Below are positions 33,830-42,532 of a stretch of 64,000 bases of DNA, in pieces (positions within the stretch are counted from its first letter, which is position 1; every line of letters begins with the position of its first letter). A program made the translations under genes and the position numbers. Below the pieces are notes generated by a model. The model made no database searches. It was not told the origin of the DNA and saw only the letters and a list, made by a program, of their open reading frames with translations. Source of the stretch: CAJQQY01 sp045104975 (GTDB lineage: Bacteria > Bacteroidota > Bacteroidia > Chitinophagales > Saprospiraceae); assembly GCA_045104975.1 (NCBI GenBank), contig JBGCCY010000180.1, positions 5,020 through 69,019 on the forward strand, in the 5' to 3' direction.

Positions 33830-34243
33830 ATGGAAAGTAAAGTTCTTACAGGAAAAGCCCAACCACTAGGGAATTACCCTCATGTAAAAAGAGTAGGGGA
33901 CTTCATTTACGTTTCAGGTACCAGTAGCCGACGACCTGATAATACACATATTGGAGCAATTCAAAATGAAAGTGGAGAATGGGAACTCGACATTCGTGCT
34001 CAAACTAAGGCAGTAATTGAGAATGTAAATACCTTGTTACTAAGTCTTGGGGCTGATCTAAAAAATGTAATTGATATCAATACTTTTTTAGTAGACATGA
34101 AAGATTTCAAAGGATATAATGAAGTGTATGGAACATTTTTCGATCATACTGGACCGACGAGAACAACCGTTGCAGTACATCAATTACCTCATCCTAATCT
34201 ATTGATTGAAATAAAAGCTATTGCTTATTTACCAAAACCTTAA
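33830..34243 (+). CDS. RidA/YjgF-family protein, probable 2-aminomuconate deaminase
   Basis: 137 residues from ATG 33830, 15 bases after the kmo stop. An upstream reading into kmo is possible but does not look like the family. RidA features are VGDFIYVSGTSSRRPDNTHI, the strand AVIENVNTLLLSLGADLKNV, and the invariant arginine in GPTRTTVAVHQLPHPNLLIE. RidA proteins hydrolyse reactive enamine or imine intermediates; the subgroup in tryptophan and aminophenol catabolism deaminates 2-aminomuconate to 4-oxalocrotonate. Position at the end of a kyn operon containing ACMSD supports that role. Confidence 0.8.
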   Translation: MESKVLTGKAQPLGNYPHVKRVGDFIYVSGTSSRRPDNTHIGAIQNESGEWELDIRAQTKAVIENVNTLLLSLGADLKNVIDINTFLVDMKDFKGYNEVYGTFFDHTGPTRTTVAVHQLPHPNLLIEIKAIAYLPKP

Positions 34244-34306
34244 CACTCTTCTATTATTTTTCTATTCATAAAAACTATAATTTAGCAATAGAAAATAAAG
34301 CATGTT

Positions 34307-34906
34307 ATGAAAAAAATAATTCTACTAGTTGTTATTCTCCTTTTAACCCAAAATTTTAGTTTTTCTCAAATTGAATTAAAAGGAGGCTTATATGCTTCGA
34401 TTCCTTTTGGCATTTTAGTAGCAGGTGAATATGGTCTTTATGATGATATTGGAATAGAATTAGGGGTGGTCTCTAATCCTGGAGTTGATCTTGGTCAAAC
34501 TCACTTATCAGGTACTGCAATCTTAGTTAATGCTCGCTATTATTTTTCTCCAAATTATGGTTTAGATCGTTTTTATGCAGGCGTATATATTAGACCTCAT
34601 ACCAGCGTTAAAGCAGAAGAAATCACCAACTTCTTTTTCCCAACTACCTTTCCTTCAACTGGGGTTATTACACCTACTAGTACAAACTTCGAATATTCAA
34701 GAGATTCTGGAGTTGGAGCAGGTTTCTTAGTTGGAAAAAAGTTTGTTCGAAAAAATAAATATTTCCTTGATCTCAATATTGGAATCGGAAGAAATTTTGG
34801 TCAGAGAGTTTATGACCTTGAAGTTCCATCATCTATTTTTGGAAGGAGAAATGAACGAATTGGATTAGACTTTTTTTATTCCTTCGTCTTTGGGTTTAGA
34901 ATTTAA
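34307..34906 (+). CDS. Outer-membrane beta-barrel-type secreted protein
   Basis: 199 residues with a signal peptide (MKKIILLVVILLLTQNFSFS, cleaved near SQ). Alternating strands with glycine-rich turns follow: GGLYASIPFGILVAGEYGLY, GVGAGFLVGKKF, FLDLNIGIGRNFG. The ending FFYSFVFGFRI in an aromatic residue plus charge resembles barrel proteins of Bacteroidota. It lies 63 bases after the RidA gene in the same direction, though nothing links it to tryptophan breakdown. The ligand is unknown. Confidence 0.55.
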   Translation: MKKIILLVVILLLTQNFSFSQIELKGGLYASIPFGILVAGEYGLYDDIGIELGVVSNPGVDLGQTHLSGTAILVNARYYFSPNYGLDRFYAGVYIRPHTSVKAEEITNFFFPTTFPSTGVITPTSTNFEYSRDSGVGAGFLVGKKFVRKNKYFLDLNIGIGRNFGQRVYDLEVPSSIFGRRNERIGLDFFYSFVFGFRI

Positions 34907-34992
34907 TCTAAAAAAAAATCTAATTCTTATCTTCGGGGTAATCAAAATGTAGGATTTTTTTACTAGTCTAGTTGATTCAAATATTTCAAATT

Positions 34993-35700
34993 ATGAAGAA
35001 AAATTTTAAGCCAATTTCTGTCGTAATGCTGGGAGCAAGTGGTGCGGTTGGGCAGCAAGTTTTATCCACCATTTTACAATTATCTCAAGTAAAGAAAATT
35101 ACATTATTGGGCCGTCGAACCATTGAAAATTTAACGGACCAAAGAATTGTTCAACATAAAATTGATATATTCAACCCTGACTCTTACCTAGAATTCTTGC
35201 CTAATCATGAGGTAGCGATTTGCACTCTCGGTGTCGGACAACCTTCAAAAATAAGTAGAGATCAATTTTTAAAGATTGATAAAATAGCAGTTGAAGATTT
35301 TGCTAAAAGTTGTAAAAGATCAGGAGTTCTTCATTTTGAATTGCTTTCATCAGTAGGAATAGATTCCAGTTCTTCCAACTTTTTCTTGAGAACCAAAGGC
35401 GAATTGGTAGACGAATTAAAAGCCCAAAACTTTGAGCGATTGAGTATATTTCAACCATCCATGATTTTGACACCTACCAATCGATATGGTTTTTCACAAG
35501 CGGTAACCCTTGCTATTTGGCCATGGCTAAGTAAATTATTTTTTGGTTCGCTTAAAAAATATAGAGGAATTAAAGTAGAGAAATTGGGAGAATCTATGGC
35601 TAAAAATATTTTCAATAATCATCCTGAAAAAAGTAATGTTGAGCTTTTAACTTGGAATGATTTTAATCATATAAACAAACAGCCTCTTTTTAAAACTTAA
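34993..35700 (+). CDS. NAD(P)-binding Rossmann protein of the atypical SDR (HTATIP2-like) type
   Basis: 235 residues from ATG 34993; an upstream TTG at 34972 in the same frame is less likely because the fold starts directly after the ATG. The nucleotide-binding motif is VVMLGASGAVGQQVL. LLGRRT follows the second strand, and LSSVGIDSSSSNFFLRTKGE resembles the S/Y..K region of NmrA/HTATIP2-like oxidoreductases. Cytoplasmic; the substrate is unknown. Its 3' end overlaps a hairpin that serves as terminator. Confidence 0.7.
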   Translation: MKKNFKPISVVMLGASGAVGQQVLSTILQLSQVKKITLLGRRTIENLTDQRIVQHKIDIFNPDSYLEFLPNHEVAICTLGVGQPSKISRDQFLKIDKIAVEDFAKSCKRSGVLHFELLSSVGIDSSSSNFFLRTKGELVDELKAQNFERLSIFQPSMILTPTNRYGFSQAVTLAIWPWLSKLFFGSLKKYRGIKVEKLGESMAKNIFNNHPEKSNVELLTWNDFNHINKQPLFKT

Positions 35701-35715
35701 AAAAAGAGACTGTTT
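35677..35715. terminator. Terminator hairpin overlapping the SDR gene end
   Basis: AAACAGCCTCTTTTT (35677-35691) pairs with AAAAAGAGACTGTTT (35701-35715), one mismatch. It lies between convergent genes ending at 35700 (+) and 35751 (-). Confidence 0.7.
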
Positions 35716-35750
35716 GATCAATAGGTCTATTAAAAAAAAAATACGATTTC

Positions 35751-37967
35751 CTATTTTTTCAAAATAATTTTTTGCTGAGAAAATTTAAAAGCTAATTCCA
35801 ACATCTCAATCATTTTTGGCCAATCTTTAGCTGGAACAGTTTGATTTTTATAAATTTTCTTAGTGTTTACTTTTAATTGATTACCGTCCATTTTTGCTTC
35901 ACTTATAAAAGAACCAAATTCATTTTCGATACTCATATTTAGGTTTTCAATTCCTTCTGCTTTGTATCCCTCTGGTAATTCTAAATTGATATTATTTTCA
36001 ATAGTTTTAGCATAATTAACTTGTATATCCTTGGTTCTTTCTTTTAAATCATCTTCATCTAATTCAATCTGACTTCCAATCATTTTTCCAATATCAAAAA
36101 TTAAATTGGGGCCAGCTTTTTTGATATAATCTTTTGCTTCATATTTTATTTGAGCTTTTAGATCATCACCAAATCTGCCATTCGAAATAACTTTGAACTC
36201 TTTAATTTCTTCAGTATCAAAATCTTGTCTAATCCAATCTTTAATGTTTTCTTTTTTCTGTTCAGACAATTCAGATTTTATCTCAGCCATATCTTCCTCT
36301 GAAATTTTGTTCTTTTTTCTTTTATTTACTTTTTGATCAATTTTCTTTTGAGCGATTTTAATTTTCCCTGAGGCAATTCGTTCATCATCTTCGTCTACAT
36401 ATTTTTCTTGATATAGAAGTAACCCAAAATATGGATCTTTAAAAGCTCCTCGAAAGATGACTTCATGATCAAATTCCAAATTATTATCATCATTTTTAAT
36501 TTTCAAGTCTATGTTATTGATATAAGCATTATTTCGGTATTTAGAGGTAGGAGTCATTTCCTTTCTTGGCTCAAAACCATATAATCTATGCGCATGAAAT
36601 ACAGAAGTATTAAAGAGTCTAGAATCCATTTCACCAGCTGATGAATAATTATCAAAAGGCCAATAATATTTTTTTATAGATGGAATATAGATGCCTATTA
36701 CAACTTCTTGATCTAGCACTACACTTTCTAAATCACCATAAAATTTTGGAACGGCAACCACATATTCTGAAGTGATTCTTTGTTCTTTTAATTGTTGGTT
36801 AAAATAGTAAGCGAAATAAGGATCACTCATTCTGAAATACTGATCGGGCGACAATAATTTTTTATATCTTTTACTATCTGCTTCTCGAATAGCTCGTTTA
36901 TTAGAGCTAGTTGGATCCACCGAGTAATTAGACATTTGATGAATAAAACCAAGTCTAAGTGCGTAATAAATTTTGGCCGCTGCCTTTTCGTCAGAGTCGC
37001 CGCTAAATTTCAAATCATTAATATAATTTCCTAATGTATAAACACCTGAGGTGTATCCACGCGGAGAAACAATCGGAGGCATATTTTTTAAATCAGTCAA
37101 GGGTTTAAACAAATCCTCGAATGTTGTTCCTTGTTGGATTCTCATGTCCCCTTTTTTCACCTTAACTCCCTTTGGAATTGGAGAAGCCATGATTTTAAGG
37201 ATTGGTTCAGTTAGATTTTCATAATCCCACCTTACATCTTTGTAAGTTGCTCTCATTTTATCCTTGATCACAAACCGAGTTACATCAACATTTTTTCTAC
37301 CTTTTCCATCAAGACCTCCTTTCATTTCTTGAACAAAATCTGGCGAGCCATTGAATGAATTGTATCGAAATTTCCAACGCTTTTCAACATCAAAAATCAA
37401 CTCCTGATATTTGATTGGATAATAGCTAGAAATAGGAGCAATGAGATTAACATCTGAGGCATACTCTTCCGTAAATACTTTAAAATAATCTAGGATATCC
37501 CCAATCTCCAAATTAGGAATTGCGATTTTTTTATAGTCAGAAGATTGATAACTAGATGCATAAGATCGAGGAACATCGGTTTCTACTTTCACCGCTTTTG
37601 AAATATCGATTTCTTCTTTTTTTCCATCTGCCTTGATGATAAAAAGTCCAACTGCATCAGAACTTTGGTAATGATATTCTGAGTAATCATCTAAGGCAGT
37701 TTGATCTTGAATCAGGACTCTCTTTCGAGTGATACCTTTGGTTTTGGTTCCTTTTCTTCTTTTGTCTCCTAAAAAAGAAATATAAGTTTTTTGGCAAAGG
37801 ATTACGGCTGATTCATCTTTCCATTCTATGGGAGCTTCCATGACTTCAAAGTCGGAATCTTTCTCACCTAATACTAATTTATAGTATTCGAGTGCTTCAT
37901 TTTTTTGACTAAAAATGTAGGATGGAAATAAGATGATTAAGAAAAAAAGTAAGGTTAAATTTTTCAT
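35751..37967 (-). CDS. Exported DUF3857 protein with degenerate transglutaminase-like core
   Basis: 738 residues from ATG 37967, where a clean signal peptide starts (MKNLTLLFFLIILFPSYIFS). The frame is open 14 codons further upstream without a signal-like start. The first 280 residues are DUF3857-like (KGITRKRVLIQDQTALDDYS, IPNLEIGDILDYFKVFT). The middle, where a transglutaminase core is expected, has no GDC motif and no clear His/Asp pair. The C-terminal 250 residues are rich in charged helices and beta strands (EEDMAEIKSELSEQKKENIK). It lies 66 bases after the related gene at 38034, so the two form an operon. Probably periplasmic; function unknown. Confidence 0.65.
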   Translation of the reverse strand: MKNLTLLFFLIILFPSYIFSQKNEALEYYKLVLGEKDSDFEVMEAPIEWKDESAVILCQKTYISFLGDKRRKGTKTKGITRKRVLIQDQTALDDYSEYHYQSSDAVGLFIIKADGKKEEIDISKAVKVETDVPRSYASSYQSSDYKKIAIPNLEIGDILDYFKVFTEEYASDVNLIAPISSYYPIKYQELIFDVEKRWKFRYNSFNGSPDFVQEMKGGLDGKGRKNVDVTRFVIKDKMRATYKDVRWDYENLTEPILKIMASPIPKGVKVKKGDMRIQQGTTFEDLFKPLTDLKNMPPIVSPRGYTSGVYTLGNYINDLKFSGDSDEKAAAKIYYALRLGFIHQMSNYSVDPTSSNKRAIREADSKRYKKLLSPDQYFRMSDPYFAYYFNQQLKEQRITSEYVVAVPKFYGDLESVVLDQEVVIGIYIPSIKKYYWPFDNYSSAGEMDSRLFNTSVFHAHRLYGFEPRKEMTPTSKYRNNAYINNIDLKIKNDDNNLEFDHEVIFRGAFKDPYFGLLLYQEKYVDEDDERIASGKIKIAQKKIDQKVNKRKKNKISEEDMAEIKSELSEQKKENIKDWIRQDFDTEEIKEFKVISNGRFGDDLKAQIKYEAKDYIKKAGPNLIFDIGKMIGSQIELDEDDLKERTKDIQVNYAKTIENNINLELPEGYKAEGIENLNMSIENEFGSFISEAKMDGNQLKVNTKKIYKNQTVPAKDWPKMIEMLELAFKFSQQKIILKK

Positions 37968-38033
37968 AGATATTATTTGAAGGTTTTGTTTAATTATTGT
38001 GAAGACCAAGTATATCTGGTCTCTACCTTAGCA

Positions 38034-39932
38034 TTATTTTTTTTGCAAAATAATTTGATCGCCATAAAACTCTTTGACTTTTGCAATAGCTTTATTCCAA
38101 TCAACAAATTGTTCTGGGAGCAATATTTCATTTTTGATTTCGATACTTTTCAAATAGTGTAAAGTAGTTTTTCCAGGTACGGCCGAGTCTTCCTTTGAAA
38201 TATAACTCATTTGAAATTTGTAATCTTTAGTGTCTATCTCGACAGGAGAGGGGAGATACTTTACAGTCATCCCCTCAGGAAGCTCCAAAGTCGTTTTACC
38301 TTCAATAGCAGTTTTTCGTTTAAACTCAAAAGCTCTAGTTCGATCCTCCTCCATATCATAATTATTAAAAGCAAAATCTAATTCTACTCCAATGTAAAGT
38401 TCTTTTCCAAGATCAATAATTCGATTGCTAAGTTCAACGGAATAGTCAATCTCAATATCTTTTTCTCGATCCTCATTGGTAGGAATTTCTTCAATCTTGA
38501 TTTTTATATTTTTGTCTTCATTGGTCACGTAATTTTGAAAAAAGAGTTCCTTTTTATTAGTTGGAGTGTTTGCCAAATAATAATACATTTCCGATTTCTT
38601 ATTTCCTGTAAAAGCGGTATTTCCTTTTCCCGTAATTTTATCACCTTCAATAGTCAAGTTGATATTGATCAATTCTTGGCTATGATTCATGGGGAATTCT
38701 GGAATTTTTTCAACGATAAATTGATCACCATCTTCTATTAAAACTTCTTTTCCTTGAATCCTCAAAGCATAATTATATAGATCAGAAAATTTTTCCGTAG
38801 GATCCAAAAATATTTTTTCATCCTCAACAATTACCGTGCAAATCATATGGTTATCTACGACTAACGAAGGAATTTCATAAGTGTAAGGAAGATCTCTTGT
38901 ACCTAACCAAGTTAATCGAGCATCAAAACCTGCGATCAACAACATCTCTTTGGTTAAGTTTGCCATACCTTTGCAATCACCATATTTATTACCAAGAACT
39001 GTTTGGCAATTTTCAGGTTGAAAACCCATGATTCCATTTTCAAAAGCGATGTACCTAATATTATCTTGGACCCAATAAAAGATAGATTTAATTTTTTCAA
39101 TGTCGTTATTTTTCCCTGCTGTCAATTCACTCACCAAAGTTGTAAGACTATTGTTATCGTTTCCAATATTATCTACTAGTTTGGAATACCAACCATACAA
39201 ATCATTGACATCCTTAAACATGGAAATCTCTTTTCCCTTCACATTTATACTTGATACTATCGGAATCATGTGAGGATCAATTTTACTTCGACTTGGTGTA
39301 TTTTTAAATTCTGCAATAGAAGTGAGATCAGTCATCTTAAAGTTGAATACATTTTGTTTCTTCTCCGGAGTCATATTTTTTTCAGGAATGCCTTCTTGGA
39401 AATTTATTTCTCTTAAGTCCAAATTCAACCATTCTGGAACATTAATGACAATCGTACTTTTTTCCACAGGATAGACATCATTGAAATATAAAGTATTCAG
39501 ATATTTAATATCGGTAATTACTTTTTTGTAGGAAAACCCAATTCTTTCTCCTTTCCGATTTAATGTTTTATCAAAGTAACACAGCTTTAAATCACTATGA
39601 AAAATACCATCTGACTCTTGATCAGAAATGATGGGTTTAACTTTATAACTTTTTTTTCCATCCGTTTTCCCTTTGATATTTTTTATTTGGGTGTTGTTGT
39701 CAAAGTAAACATAGCGCCTAAATTTAACTGGTAAAGCAGAAATTGATTCTGCCAATTGAGAGATTTCCATCTCGGCATAGATTTCTCCTTTTTTATTCAA
39801 AAAGAAAGAGAGTTCCTTTTTTATTTCAATGATTTTTATTTTAGGATCTTCTTTGGAAATTGAATTTGAAAATGTGAGGATAGGTAAGAATAACAAAAAC
39901 AAGCAGACTAGTAATTTGGTATTAGTTTTCAT
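38034..39932 (-). CDS. Exported DUF3857 transglutaminase-like protein with intact Cys-His-Asp triad
   Basis: 632 residues with a signal peptide (to about residue 22). DUF3857 occupies about 45-220 and the transglutaminase-like core about 265-385. The expected triad is present: C320 in KYGDCKGMANL, H362 in VDNHMICTV and D377 in FLDPTEKF. A beta-rich C-terminal domain follows (ELPEGMTVKYLPSPVEIDTK). Such proteins act in the periplasm or at the outer surface as cysteine peptidases or transamidases; no substrate is known. It is the first gene of a two-gene minus-strand operon with the degenerate relative at 35751. A -7-like TATATTTG lies upstream on the minus strand near 39965. Confidence 0.85.
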   Translation of the reverse strand: MKTNTKLLVCLFLLFLPILTFSNSISKEDPKIKIIEIKKELSFFLNKKGEIYAEMEISQLAESISALPVKFRRYVYFDNNTQIKNIKGKTDGKKSYKVKPIISDQESDGIFHSDLKLCYFDKTLNRKGERIGFSYKKVITDIKYLNTLYFNDVYPVEKSTIVINVPEWLNLDLREINFQEGIPEKNMTPEKKQNVFNFKMTDLTSIAEFKNTPSRSKIDPHMIPIVSSINVKGKEISMFKDVNDLYGWYSKLVDNIGNDNNSLTTLVSELTAGKNNDIEKIKSIFYWVQDNIRYIAFENGIMGFQPENCQTVLGNKYGDCKGMANLTKEMLLIAGFDARLTWLGTRDLPYTYEIPSLVVDNHMICTVIVEDEKIFLDPTEKFSDLYNYALRIQGKEVLIEDGDQFIVEKIPEFPMNHSQELININLTIEGDKITGKGNTAFTGNKKSEMYYYLANTPTNKKELFFQNYVTNEDKNIKIKIEEIPTNEDREKDIEIDYSVELSNRIIDLGKELYIGVELDFAFNNYDMEEDRTRAFEFKRKTAIEGKTTLELPEGMTVKYLPSPVEIDTKDYKFQMSYISKEDSAVPGKTTLHYLKSIEIKNEILLPEQFVDWNKAIAKVKEFYGDQIILQKK

Positions 39933-40143
39933 AAATAGTTATATTTTTTTAATTCACAGATATTGCAAATATATTAAAAAGAAGGACGAACCTAAGATTC
40001 CAACCTTATATTATTTAAACGAAAATTTAATATGAAAAAATAGGTGATTTAAAAGTTAAACACGTTTAACTGCTAGGAACATTGCAATTCATAAATTTGT
40101 AATTCAATTATTTTAATATTTGTTTTATAAAAAAAAATAGAAA

Positions 40144-41031
40144 ATGGCGATTACAAAAATGTGGACAGGGTCCGATAAATATATATGCGACAAGGAATTA
40201 GCGCAAGCCTTCCACATGGCAAGAGTAATAGGAATGCCTTTGTTGATCGAAGGAGAACCTGGTACTGGTAAAACTGAATTACCTTTGCAATTTGCAGAAA
40301 ATATGGGAGCAGAATTATTTGTTTATCCTGTTGGGTCAAAAAGTAATGTAGAGCAATTTGTAGCAAAATTTGATCACGTAAAATACCTACGAGATTCTCA
40401 AGTAGAGATCTTAAATGCCCAAAGAGAAGAAAAAGGTTTAGAAAATAAATTATCAACTGGTGGTCGAAATACCGAGACTTTGCAAGACTATGTTTTAAAA
40501 GGTCCAGCGGCACAAGCTTTCTCTACGCCTAATTCAGTTTTACTAATTGATGAAATAGATAAAGCACCTAGAGAATTTCCAAATGATTTATTATATGCAT
40601 TAAGTCATCGAAAATTTGTGATGCCTGAAAGCGGAGAAGTTATCGAAGTAAGCGAAGAAAATATGCCTGCTATCGTGATCACTAGTAATCGAGAGCAAGA
40701 GTTACCAACTGCCTTCAAAGGTCGATGTGTCTATCATTACATTTCTTTTCCAACCCCTGAAACGATGCATGAAATCGTACAAAAACATTTTCCAGAATTA
40801 AATGAAACTTTGGAACAAAAATGTATTTCTATGTTTTACCAAATGCGAAGTTTAGGTCTCGACCGAGCACCCGCTACTCGTGAATTATTGAGTTGGATAA
40901 AATATTTAAAATCATTTGAAGAGGCCGAAGCCTTGACTAGAGTGAATCGAGTAGAAGGACTTGGTGTTTTGATAAAAAATCAAAACGACATGGAGAAAGT
41001 TAAGGCTAGAATCTTTGGAAAAACGAATTAG
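40144..41031 (+). CDS. MoxR-family AAA+ ATPase
   Basis: 295 residues. Walker A is GEPGTGKT (37-44) and Walker B LLIDEIDKA (133-141); sensor 1 is IVITSNRE and the arginine-finger region is AFKGRCVYHYISFPTPE. MoxR ATPases work as chaperones with VWA-domain partners in the maturation or metal loading of protein complexes. The next gene encodes a CoxE-like VWA protein, the classic pairing. A 90-bp inverted repeat separates them. A -7-like TAAATTTG is at 40092-40099. The target complex is not identified; no CO-dehydrogenase or methanol-dehydrogenase genes are nearby. Confidence 0.88.
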   Translation: MAITKMWTGSDKYICDKELAQAFHMARVIGMPLLIEGEPGTGKTELPLQFAENMGAELFVYPVGSKSNVEQFVAKFDHVKYLRDSQVEILNAQREEKGLENKLSTGGRNTETLQDYVLKGPAAQAFSTPNSVLLIDEIDKAPREFPNDLLYALSHRKFVMPESGEVIEVSEENMPAIVITSNREQELPTAFKGRCVYHYISFPTPETMHEIVQKHFPELNETLEQKCISMFYQMRSLGLDRAPATRELLSWIKYLKSFEEAEALTRVNRVEGLGVLIKNQNDMEKVKARIFGKTN

Positions 41032-41035
41032 GAAT

Positions 41036-41126
41036 AACGGTTAACAGTTAATGATGAACGGTTAACATTCCCAAAATTTAATTACAATCAATAGGTTAAC
41101 CATTCACCGTTAATCATTAACAGTTA
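41036..41126. repeat. Imperfect inverted repeat between moxR and VWA genes
   Basis: TAACAGTTAATGATGAACGG (from 41042) is nearly the reverse complement of ACCGTTAATCATTAACAGTTA-type sequence at about 41107-41126. AACGGTTAAC also recurs directly at 41036-41045 and 41057-41066. The element fills almost the whole 102-bp gap between two co-directional partner genes, like the one at 29922. No U-tract follows. Confidence 0.65.
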
Positions 41127-41133
41127 AAAAGAA

Positions 41134-42462
41134 ATGTTCGATCAATTGCCACATACTTTTCGAAAGCACAAATTGTCAGCTGACGTGCGCACCTTGTTAC
41201 AATTTCGCAATGCGATGGACAAAGGATTGGTTCGGACGTTGGGGGATGCTTATTACGTGCTTAAAGGTTTAGTTACTTCTGCACCGACGGAGATTGGCCC
41301 ATTTTCCCAAGCTTTTTACGAGCACTTTTTAGGAATCGATATTCGAAAAGGAGAACCATTGGAAGATGCTGTTGCTCGTTCAGATGCTTTTCGAGGGTGG
41401 AAAGAAAATTTCTCTGAAGATGAATTAGCAGAAATTTCTCTTTTGGAATTAGTTGATAAATTTTTAGATGAAGTTCACTTAACTACATTTGATATTCAGC
41501 GAGTCTTGGATGGAAAAGATATTTTGAAAAAGGATAATCCTGAAATGGAAGACAATGATCCCAATGGGGGAGAAAGCGCTCCTTCGGATCGACCATTAGA
41601 TAGAATGGCAGATTATCGAGATATTCCATTGGAAGAATTATTGCGAAGAATGCGAGAGGTGGCGAAGCAGCAAAAGGGAAAACATTCTGGTGGAGATCAT
41701 TGGATTGGGACAGGTGGCGTATCTCCTTATGGACATGGCGGAGCAGCAGCTGGAGGTGTTCGTGTAGGTGGAACTGGAGGAGGAAAGATGGCCAGAGCAG
41801 CAGTTAACAGTCGAGATTTTTATCCAGTAGATACCAAAGCGTTATTAAAAGATGACAACATTGATGCTGCTTTAGCTGCCTTAAAAGGTATCGAAGAAGG
41901 AACAGCAGAAATCATATTGGATATTCCAACCACTATCAAGGAAGGACTCAAGCAAGGAGGTATTTTTCTGCCACATGAAAAAGAAAAAGTACAACAAAAG
42001 ACGCAAGTTATTTTAATGATTGACAATGGAGGTTGGTCCATGTCTCCTTATGTTACAACCGTTCAGAAATTATTTAAAAAAATGAAAACTCGGTTTTCAC
42101 ATGATTTAAAAACTTACTATTTCCATAATAGTATTTATGGTGGATTGTACACAGATGCAGCTCGCTGGAAATTTGAACCAATTGAAAAAATTATTCGACA
42201 AGACAAAAATTATTCAGTTTTTGTTATCGGTGATGCTGATATGGCTCCTTATGAATTAAGTCGTGCAAGTCAAGAATCATGGGCAGAATTATCTAAACAT
42301 TTTAAAAGAATGGCTTGGTTAAATCCGATGCGAGAATCTATTTGGCATACTTCAATGACTTGCTCTTTACTGATGAGAATGTTTCCAATGTTTGGTTTGA
42401 CTCCAGACGGAATTGAAGAAGCTATTTTGGAAATGAATAGGAGAAGGAAATTTGGAAAGTAA
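41134..42462 (+). CDS. CoxE-like VWA-domain protein, MoxR partner
   Basis: 442 residues. The N-terminal 200 are helical and charged (RPLDRMADYRDIPLEELLRR). A glycine-rich linker follows (GGVSPYGHGGAAAGGVRVGG, about 192-215), then a VWA-type domain from about 290. The metal-site loop reads MIDNGGWSMSPY rather than the usual D-x-S-x-S, so metal binding may be altered; the later FVIGDADMAPYELS supplies an acidic loop. CoxE-like proteins act with MoxR ATPases. Here the ATPase gene directly precedes. Cytoplasmic. Confidence 0.82.
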   Translation: MFDQLPHTFRKHKLSADVRTLLQFRNAMDKGLVRTLGDAYYVLKGLVTSAPTEIGPFSQAFYEHFLGIDIRKGEPLEDAVARSDAFRGWKENFSEDELAEISLLELVDKFLDEVHLTTFDIQRVLDGKDILKKDNPEMEDNDPNGGESAPSDRPLDRMADYRDIPLEELLRRMREVAKQQKGKHSGGDHWIGTGGVSPYGHGGAAAGGVRVGGTGGGKMARAAVNSRDFYPVDTKALLKDDNIDAALAALKGIEEGTAEIILDIPTTIKEGLKQGGIFLPHEKEKVQQKTQVILMIDNGGWSMSPYVTTVQKLFKKMKTRFSHDLKTYYFHNSIYGGLYTDAARWKFEPIEKIIRQDKNYSVFVIGDADMAPYELSRASQESWAELSKHFKRMAWLNPMRESIWHTSMTCSLLMRMFPMFGLTPDGIEEAILEMNRRRKFGK

Positions 42463-42532
42463 TTATTTGTATAAAAAAGGTATAAAATTAATTCAAACGG
42501 TTCAATACCTTACTAATCATAAAAACAAAACA

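Noticed and set aside
42452..42532. Extended TTG start for the SDR at 42533
   Set aside because: The added residues have no SDR character and would overlap the VWA gene; the fold begins just after ATG 42533.
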